Positions 42,019-48,663 of a stretch of 48,663 bases of DNA are shown in pieces. Under the pieces are notes generated by a model. The model searched no databases. It saw only the letters and a program-made list of their open reading frames with translations, and was not told the DNA's origin. Origin of the DNA: Flavobacteriaceae bacterium (GTDB lineage Bacteria; Bacteroidota; Bacteroidia; Flavobacteriales; Flavobacteriaceae); the NCBI GenBank assembly GCA_027081505.1, contig JALWKK010000062.1, positions 1 to 48,663 of the forward strand. The letters run 5' to 3'. Position 1 is the stretch's first letter; every line of letters starts with the position of its first letter. A program made the translations under genes and the position numbers.

Positions 42019-42984
42019 ATGGTATTAGTATATACAGAATCTGAAAACGGAAAATTTAAAAAAACAGCTTTTGAAGCCGTTTCCTATGCAAAAGGAATTG
42101 CAGATAAATTAGGAACTCAAGTTACTGCAGTTGCAATAAATAGTAATGATGTTTCGTCGTTAGGAAAATACGGAGCATCAAAAGTTTTACAAGTTTCAAA
42201 CGAACAATTAAACAATTTTAATGCAGTTGCTTATGCAGATGTTGTTTCGCAAGCAGCAAAAAAAGAAAATGCGCAAGTAGTTATTATTTCTTCTTCTGCA
42301 AACGAAAAATATATGGCACCATTACTAGCTGTAAATTTAGAAGCAGGATATGTAGGAAATGTAATTAGCTTACCGGAAAGCACAGAACCCTTTCAGGTTA
42401 AATCTACTGTATTTTCAAACAAAGCATTTGCCGTTACACAAATAGACACACCGGTAAAACTTATAGGTTTGTCCAAAAATGCCTACGGTTTACACGAAAA
42501 TGAAACTGCTGCTACAACCGAATCCTTTTCACCTCAATTATCTCAAGACGATTTTAATACTAAAGTAATTTCTGTTGATTTATCTACCGATAAAGTAACC
42601 ATTGCCGATGCAGACATTGTAGTTTCCGGTGGTCGTGGATTAAAAGGTCCCGAAAATTGGGGAATGATTGAAGAGCTAGCCGAAGTCTTAGGTGCAGCTA
42701 CCGCATGTTCTAAACCGGTAAGCGATATGGGTTGGAGACCACACAGCGAACACGTTGGACAAACCGGAAAACCGGTTGCTTCTAATCTGTACATTGCTAT
42801 AGGAATTTCGGGAGCAATACAGCATCTTGCAGGAGTAAATGCTTCTAAGGTAAAGGTTGTGATTAATAACGATCCGGAGGCTCCTTTCTTTAAGGCTGCA
42901 GATTACGGAATTGTGGGAGATGCTTTTGAAGTAGTCCCCAAACTCACCGAAAAATTAAAAGCTTTTAAAGCGCAAAACGTTTAA
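42019..42984 (+). CDS. etfA: Electron transfer flavoprotein, alpha subunit
   Basis: A 321-residue protein. The C-terminal FAD domain shows ADIVVSGGRGLKGPENWGMI, then ELAEVLGAATACSKPVSDMG, HSEHVGQTGKPVASNLYIAI and GISGAIQHLAGVNASKVKVV with NNDPEAPFFKAADYG, the full ETF-alpha FAD signature. The N-terminal half pairs with EtfB. A hairpin terminator follows 22 bp after the stop, closing the etfBA unit. Confidence 0.96.
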   Translation: MVLVYTESENGKFKKTAFEAVSYAKGIADKLGTQVTAVAINSNDVSSLGKYGASKVLQVSNEQLNNFNAVAYADVVSQAAKKENAQVVIISSSANEKYMAPLLAVNLEAGYVGNVISLPESTEPFQVKSTVFSNKAFAVTQIDTPVKLIGLSKNAYGLHENETAATTESFSPQLSQDDFNTKVISVDLSTDKVTIADADIVVSGGRGLKGPENWGMIEELAEVLGAATACSKPVSDMGWRPHSEHVGQTGKPVASNLYIAIGISGAIQHLAGVNASKVKVVINNDPEAPFFKAADYGIVGDAFEVVPKLTEKLKAFKAQNV

Positions 42985-43006
42985 TTTTTTTATACCTTGA
43001 AAAAAG

Positions 43007-43052
43007 AGCTATTTAATTAAAGAAAGTATCTTTGCTTAAATAGCTTTTTTTT
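43007..43052 (+). terminator. Terminator hairpin of etfBA
   Basis: AGCTATTTAA and TTAAATAGCT form a perfect 10-bp stem around a 19-base loop, with A-runs before and eight T after. The loop contains the -7 box of the next gene. Confidence 0.75.
43027..43034 (+). promoter_or_regulatory. -7 box (TATCTTTG) inside the terminator loop
   Basis: TATCTTTG is an exact TAnnTTTG box located in the loop of the etfBA terminator, about 60 bp before ATG 43096. No -33 TTG lies at the normal spacing (the nearest, 42997-42999, is 27 bases away). Confidence 0.4.
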
Positions 43053-43095
43053 GTAACTTGAACTCCGAAAACAAACACAATTATTACGCCACACC

Positions 43096-43725
43096 ATGAG
43101 TCTAACAAGACTTACCATTAAAGGAATTTCGTACAGCCAAACACAAAACGGAGCCTATGCACTTATCTTAAGCGAGATGGATGGTGAGCTGAAACTCCCT
43201 ATAATTATAGGAGCTTTTGAAGCACAATCTATTGCAATTGCCCTGGAAAAAGAAATAAAACCGCCACGACCACTTACTCATGATTTATTTAAAAACTTTG
43301 CTAAAAGATATGGGATAGTAATCAAACAGGTTATTATTCATAAACTTATAGATGGTGTTTTTTATTCCAGTATTATTAGCGAAAGAGACGGTATCGAAGA
43401 AATTATAGACGCCAGAACAAGTGATGCCATTGCCTTGGCTTTGCGTTTTAATGCACCTATTTTTACCTATAAAGATATATTGGACAAAGCAGGAATTTAC
43501 CTTAAAAACATGCCAAAAGATAAAGAACCTGTAGAAAAAAAAGAGGCACAAATTATTGAAGACTTAATCACAGAAGCAACTACGTCTTCGGCAAAACAAA
43601 ATGTTAAAAACTACCAAAAATACACACTAAAACAACTTCATTCTATGCTCGAAAAAGCTGTAGCAAATGAAGAATACGAAAAGGCTGCGGCAATTAGAGA
43701 TGAAATAAATAAAAGAGGTAAATAA
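43096..43725 (+). CDS. Bifunctional nuclease-type protein (DUF151) with UVR domain
   Basis: A 209-residue protein. Residues 1-145 match the bifunctional nuclease domain: AYALILSEMDGELKLPIIIG, AFEAQSIAIALEKEIKPPRP, LTHDLFKNFAKRYGI, and DARTSDAIALALRFNAPIFT with the conserved D-A-R-x-S-D-A-I-A. The C-terminal 35 residues (LKQLHSMLEKAVANEEYEKA) are a UVR (UvrB/UvrC-type) helix pair for protein contact. Some relatives show DNase/RNase activity in vitro; the cellular role in flavobacteria is unclear. The gene follows etfA and precedes the nucleoside transporter by 27 bp. Confidence 0.9.
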   Translation: MSLTRLTIKGISYSQTQNGAYALILSEMDGELKLPIIIGAFEAQSIAIALEKEIKPPRPLTHDLFKNFAKRYGIVIKQVIIHKLIDGVFYSSIISERDGIEEIIDARTSDAIALALRFNAPIFTYKDILDKAGIYLKNMPKDKEPVEKKEAQIIEDLITEATTSSAKQNVKNYQKYTLKQLHSMLEKAVANEEYEKAAAIRDEINKRGK

Positions 43726-43752
43726 CTTCAGTCCGGACAAGATGATTAATTT

Positions 43753-45474
43753 ATGAAAAAAGCATTAATATTTTTAATATTTATTAGTATTCAAATCACT
43801 ACATCAGGTCAAAGCATTGAAAAGCAATGGCAATTTTCAAAAATCGAAAACGCTTCTAATAAAAGCCTCTTCAATATCAATCCTCTATATGATTTTTTAA
43901 ATCTTTCCGAAGGCAGTTTTAACTATCAATTAGAAGCTAAAAACAACTTAAAAGCTTCCGGTGATTACATATATCAGAACAAGTTACTGGTATTTTTTTA
44001 CAACCAACCATCGGACACGATACGCAGATATAAAGTTTTAGAAATTACAGACAGTACTTTGGTGTTATCAGAAAAAGGAACAAAATATTTTTTTAAAACA
44101 AAAAAAGAAATAGACCCAATCGTAACCAACAACGAAAACAAAGCAAACACAAAAAACTCTATCATACCCAGTCAAGGTTTTACGGTAAACAGCCTTTGGC
44201 GAGGAGTTTTAGGAATGATCTCATTACTATTCATATCATTTTTGTTCAGTAATAACCGAAGTGCCATCAACTGGAAAACTGTTGGTATCGGTCTATCGTT
44301 TCAAATTATAATTGCCATTGGTGTTTTAAAAGTTTCATTTATAAAATCCGCCTTTGAGGCTGTTGGAAAAATATTTGTTTTGGTATTGGATTTTACGCGT
44401 GCCGGCAGTGAATTTTTATTGGGAGGATTAATGGATATTAACTCCTACGGTTTTATTTTTGCTTTCCAAGTGCTACCAACTATTATATTCTTTTCTGCAT
44501 TAACTTCTGTATTGTTTTATTTAGGTATCATTCAGAAAGTAGTTAAATTGTTTGGGTTGTTACTCAGTAAGCTTCTAAAAATATCCGGTGCCGAAAGTCT
44601 AAGTGTGGCAGGAAACATCTTTTTAGGGCAAACAGAAGCACCACTACTTATTAAAGCCTACTTAGAAAAGATGAATAAATCTGAAATTCTACTCGTTATG
44701 ATTGGAGGAATGGCAACTGTTGCCGGTGCAGTATTAGCGGCTTACATTGGATTTTTAGGTGGTGATGACCCTGCATTGCGTTTGGTTTTTGCCAAACATC
44801 TATTGGCAGCTTCGGTGATGGCAGCACCCGGAGCCATTGTTATTTCAAAAATTCTCTACCCTCAAACCGAAAAAATAAATACCGATGTAAAAGTTTCTTC
44901 AGAAAAAATAGGAAGCAACCTGCTTGATGCCATCGCCAACGGTACGACAGAAGGTTTAAAATTGGCTGTAAACGTGGGAGCAATGCTACTTGTTTTTATT
45001 GCTTTTATTGCAATGTTTAACAGTATTTTGGGCTGGATAGGTGACATCACAACGCTCAATGAATGGATTGCCGCCAACAGCAGCTACAAAAGTCTTTCGC
45101 TTGAGTCTATATTAGGAACCACATTAGCTCCTTTAATGTGGCTTATTGGAGTTGCAAAAGAAGATATGACCTTAATGGGACAATTACTCGGCATCAAACT
45201 GGTAGCAAGCGAGTTTGTAGGATATATTCAACTTGCCGATTTAAAAAACGTAACCAATAGCGTACACCTTACTTACGAAAAATCGGTTATTATGGCAACC
45301 TATATGCTTTGTGGTTTTGCAAACTTTGCCTCTATCGGGATTCAAATCGGTGGAATTGGCTCATTAGCGCCCGGACAAAGAAAAACCTTATCCAAATTTG
45401 GAATGCGGGCTTTATTAGGAGGTACCATTGCATCCTTAATCTCGGCTACTATTGCCGGTATGATTATCGGATAA
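43753..45474 (+). CDS. NupC-type concentrative nucleoside transporter with periplasmic N-terminal domain
   Basis: A 573-residue protein. Residues 1-18 are a signal peptide (IFLIFISIQITTSGQ). Residues 19-135 form a small beta-rich domain (WQFSKIE, DYIYQNKLLVFFYNQ, TDSTLVLSEKGTKYFF) of lipocalin-like character. From about 148 the transporter follows: VNSLWRGVLGMISLLFISFL, AGNIFLGQTEAPLLIKAYLE, MIGGMATVAGAVLAAYIGFL, ALIG-type segments and MLCGFANFASIGIQIGGIGS, the CNT signature. It imports nucleosides with Na+ or H+. Classical NupC (about 400 residues) lacks the leader domain. Confidence 0.92.
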   Translation: MKKALIFLIFISIQITTSGQSIEKQWQFSKIENASNKSLFNINPLYDFLNLSEGSFNYQLEAKNNLKASGDYIYQNKLLVFFYNQPSDTIRRYKVLEITDSTLVLSEKGTKYFFKTKKEIDPIVTNNENKANTKNSIIPSQGFTVNSLWRGVLGMISLLFISFLFSNNRSAINWKTVGIGLSFQIIIAIGVLKVSFIKSAFEAVGKIFVLVLDFTRAGSEFLLGGLMDINSYGFIFAFQVLPTIIFFSALTSVLFYLGIIQKVVKLFGLLLSKLLKISGAESLSVAGNIFLGQTEAPLLIKAYLEKMNKSEILLVMIGGMATVAGAVLAAYIGFLGGDDPALRLVFAKHLLAASVMAAPGAIVISKILYPQTEKINTDVKVSSEKIGSNLLDAIANGTTEGLKLAVNVGAMLLVFIAFIAMFNSILGWIGDITTLNEWIAANSSYKSLSLESILGTTLAPLMWLIGVAKEDMTLMGQLLGIKLVASEFVGYIQLADLKNVTNSVHLTYEKSVIMATYMLCGFANFASIGIQIGGIGSLAPGQRKTLSKFGMRALLGGTIASLISATIAGMIIG

Positions 45475-45484
45475 TCACTACAAA

Positions 45485-45634
45485 TTATTTACTAATTTTT
45501 CTAATGACCAACCGACTCGTACCGGAACTTATTTTAATAAAATAAACACCCGAGTTTAAATCATTCATTTGTAAATTAAGCTTACACTTCAATAAAGTAA
45601 CCATCATACTACCAAATCTTACCAATTTACTTTA
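45485..45634 (-). pseudogene. Remnant of a type IX secretion C-terminal sorting domain
   Basis: A 49-codon minus-strand frame between stops reads LVRFGSMMVTLLKCKLNLQ and then MNDLNSGVYFIKISSGTSR with LVIRKISK at the stop. The L-x-L-x-x-L-x-x-G-(V/I)-Y-F-(V/I)-K-(I/V) pattern, a short turn and a final basic KxIxK strand is the hallmark of the type-A Por-secretion (T9SS) C-terminal domain. No start or body remains, so it is the end of a deleted secreted protein. Confidence 0.7.
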
Positions 45635-45691
45635 TCACAACAAACTGACAAGCTGGCATTTTTTTATCTTAATTTGACAGATTTAAACTAC

Positions 45692-45707
45692 TGGCACAAT
45701 TTCTGCC
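45692..45707 (+). promoter_or_regulatory. Sigma-54-like -24/-12 promoter before groES
   Basis: TGGCACAATTTCTGCC places GG (45693-45694) and GC (45705-45706) exactly 12 bases apart, as in the sigma-54 consensus TGGCAC-N5-TTGC, with one change in the -12 half (CTGC). It lies 51 bp before ATG 45759. A housekeeping TAnnTTTG box was not seen here. Confidence 0.55.
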
Positions 45708-45758
45708 AATATGGAATGACAAAAAAATTAATTAACAACTTAAAAATACAAAACGAAA

Positions 45759-46034
45759 ATGGCATTAAAAATTCAACCACTTTCAGACAGAGTATTAGTA
45801 GAACCACAACAAGCCGAAGCCAAAACCGCATCGGGAATCTACATACCCGACTCGGCTAAAGAAAAACCCCAACAAGGCACTGTAGTTGCCGTAGGAAATG
45901 GAAAAAAAGACGAACCTATGACTGTAAAAGTAGGTGATACTGTTCTTTACGGAAAGTACTCAGGTACCGAGCTTAAACTCGACGGAAAAGACTACCTGAT
46001 GATGAGAGAAGACGACATCCTTGCTATTGTATAA
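45759..46034 (+). CDS. groES: Co-chaperonin GroES
   Basis: A 91-residue Gro[42 protein letters not shown] (the mobile loop that binds GroEL), VGNGK and [20 protein letters not shown], ending in EDDILAIV. Seven copies cap the GroEL cavity for protein folding. groEL follows 67 bp downstream. Confidence 0.97.
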   Translation: MALKIQPLSDRVLVEPQQAEAKTASGIYIPDSAKEKPQQGTVVAVGNGKKDEPMTVKVGDTVLYGKYSGTELKLDGKDYLMMREDDILAIV

Positions 46035-46098
46035 GGTTTCATCTTTTTTTAATTAAAAAATAAATACTCACTTAAAAACAAAAAATAAATCATACTAA

Positions 46099-47736
<1,638 letters not shown>

Positions 47737-47756
47737 ATTTAATATATGGAATAACT

Positions 47757-47790
47757 AAAAAAAGCCTGCTATAATTTAGCAGGCTTTTTT
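47757..47790. terminator. Terminator between groEL and the converging XrtF unit
   Basis: AAAAAAAGCCTGCTA and TAGCAGGCTTTTTT form a long stem with A- and T-runs, so it can act from both sides. The stop of the minus-strand gene (47771-47769) lies within it. Confidence 0.85.
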
Positions 47791-48221
47791 AGGTTTTTAC
47801 TTTTCTTGAATAAATAAAAAGCCGGTAACAACAGCAACAACACTAAAGGTTGTATTAAAAATCGTCTTACATAAAACAAGAATAAAAAATCTCCTTTACT
47901 TGAATGTTGTAACAAAAAACCAAATAAAAAAATACATACCAAATAAAAAAATACATATACCACTACCGAAACTTTAAGCACTTCCCTATCGTTAAAAACA
48001 AACCACAAAATACCTAAAGACAAAAAACTATTCACCCAAAATCGCAAAGATGTAAAACCAATTAATTTCCAAAAATTAAATTCAGGTAACGATTGTGTTA
48101 AATGACCGGTTTTAAAAAAAGATAAAAGCGGATCGTAAAAAACAGAAGACTCCAATGTACGCACCAAAACCAAAGCAACAACAAATAATACTATGAATAA
48201 AATTTTTAAGAGTCTATACAT
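47769..48221 (-). CDS. Exosortase F system-associated membrane protein
   Basis: A 150-residue protein with about four helices: YRLLKILFIVLFVVALVLVR, LIGFTSLRFWVNSFLSLGIL, VSVVVYVFFYLVCIFLFG and FLIQPLVLLLLLPAFYLF. SLRFWVNSFLSLGILW, YVRRFLIQPLVLLLLLPAFY and the strict pairing with XrtF (8-bp overlap of the start with the XrtF stop) identify the XrtF-associated family. The exact role beside the sortase is unknown. The gene ends inside the groEL terminator. Confidence 0.88.
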   Translation of the reverse strand: MYRLLKILFIVLFVVALVLVRTLESSVFYDPLLSFFKTGHLTQSLPEFNFWKLIGFTSLRFWVNSFLSLGILWFVFNDREVLKVSVVVYVFFYLVCIFLFGFLLQHSSKGDFLFLFYVRRFLIQPLVLLLLLPAFYLFKKSKNLKKPAKL

Positions 48222-48663
48222 TTTTATAAAAATTAGGTATCATTCTTATCCAAATTACCCAAAGTAAAAAAACCATTCCGTAGATAATACCCGGAAAAAC
48301 CACTCCGTGTAAAAATTCGGTATGTTCCGGATATTTGTATAACAAGAATGAAAGTAAAGCTATTCTAATAATATTTACAGTATAAATTAAAACCATTCCT
48401 ACAAAAAGAAACAAAAACGTCTTCTTAAAATCTTGAGCAAGCGAAATCACAAACGAAACAAATAAAATAATAATACTCACCGCATTACAACCTTCCACGA
48501 TGATTGCAACCGGCATATTGTTAACCAACAGTTTCATTGCCGGCATTCCGGCATCCGGAACAACACTACCTGCAAAACCAAAGCCGGACAATAACATACT
48601 ACTTTGTTTTGCAACCAATTCGGTAACAAAGTCAGGGTGATTGTCTTGCTGAAAATAATGTAA
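48214..48663 (-). CDS. xrtF: Exosortase F (XrtF), 5' end outside window
   Basis: The C-terminal 149 residues of the multi-helix transpeptidase XrtF. The catalytic cysteine is in VEGCNAVSIIILF, the arginine in VNIIRIALLSFLLY, and the histidine in EFLHGVVFPGIIYG: the Cys-Arg-His triad of the exosortase/archaeosortase superfamily, spaced as expected. It continues without a stop to the right edge. Exosortases cleave and reattach proteins bearing a short C-terminal signal. The last 8 bases overlap the associated-protein gene. Confidence 0.93.
   Translation of the reverse strand, partial: LHYFQQDNHPDFVTELVAKQSSMLLSGFGFAGSVVPDAGMPAMKLLVNNMPVAIIVEGCNAVSIIILFVSFVISLAQDFKKTFLFLFVGMVLIYTVNIIRIALLSFLLYKYPEHTEFLHGVVFPGIIYGMVFLLWVIWIRMIPNFYKNV

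Overview
The window looks like chromosomal DNA from a marine-type member of the Flavobacteriaceae (Bacteroidota). The evidence is AT-rich sequence without Shine-Dalgarno motifs, several -7 boxes fitting the Bacteroidota consensus TAnnTTTG, exosortase F (XrtF) with its partner protein, a remnant of a type IX secretion C-terminal domain, a bacteroidotal-type M49 peptidase, and many lipoproteins with an S-C or N-C lipobox. No rRNA, tRNA, CRISPR array or intact insertion sequence was seen.

Layout. 1-1.8 kb is an accessory or decayed edge: a frameshifted RelE/HigB-type toxin gene with an intact-looking promoter/operator, small GC-rich palindromes, a piece of a tyrosine recombinase, a DUF5946-like gene and a MazG-like pyrophosphohydrolase. 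1.9-10 kb holds a lipoprotein, an ECF sigma factor overlapping a protein that seems to span the whole envelope (cytoplasmic tail, one membrane helix, long linker, predicted outer-membrane barrel), a dipeptidyl-peptidase III lipoprotein, an SRPBCC/GyrI-like protein, the CrcB/Fluc fluoride channel and an Lrp-type regulator divergent from a small helical protein. 10-17.7 kb carries an SDR-DoxX fusion with DUF2269, a PLP-dependent deaminase-like enzyme, a glucosaminidase-LysM lipoprotein and two tandem paralogous secreted proteins with conserved ends and variable middles. 17.7-24 kb holds a DUF5522 mini-gene, a second ECF sigma factor with a four-helix membrane protein, a PlsC-type acyltransferase, a Nudix hydrolase and a peptidyl-prolyl isomerase whose start codons lie 2 bp apart, and an RDD/SpoIIM membrane cluster.

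24-31.2 kb is a fatty-acid beta-oxidation operon (marR-fadN-fadA-fadE) interrupted by a four-helix-bundle 'intervening sequence' gene with tandem repeats and by a VOC-family gene. 32-38.3 kb, on the minus strand, holds pdhB, a DUF5686 outer-membrane protein and a membrane pyrophosphatase whose C-terminal tail appears frameshifted. 38.5-40.8 kb has two LPP20-like lipoproteins. 41.2-45.5 kb has etfB-etfA, a bifunctional nuclease and a nucleoside transporter. 45.7-47.7 kb is groES-groEL, and the window ends in the minus-strand XrtF pair.

Main inference: an 18-bp palindrome (TATTATGC-N2-GCATAATA) lies just upstream of marR and recurs with one arm mismatch upstream of etfB, 17 kb away. This suggests that one MarR repressor controls both the beta-oxidation enzymes and the flavoprotein that takes electrons from FadE. 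Other points of interest are sigma-54-like -24/-12 elements before groES and before the first LPP20-like gene, the transenvelope sigma partner, and the duplicated remnant beside the intervening-sequence gene. All family names come from reading motifs by eye; no database search was run.
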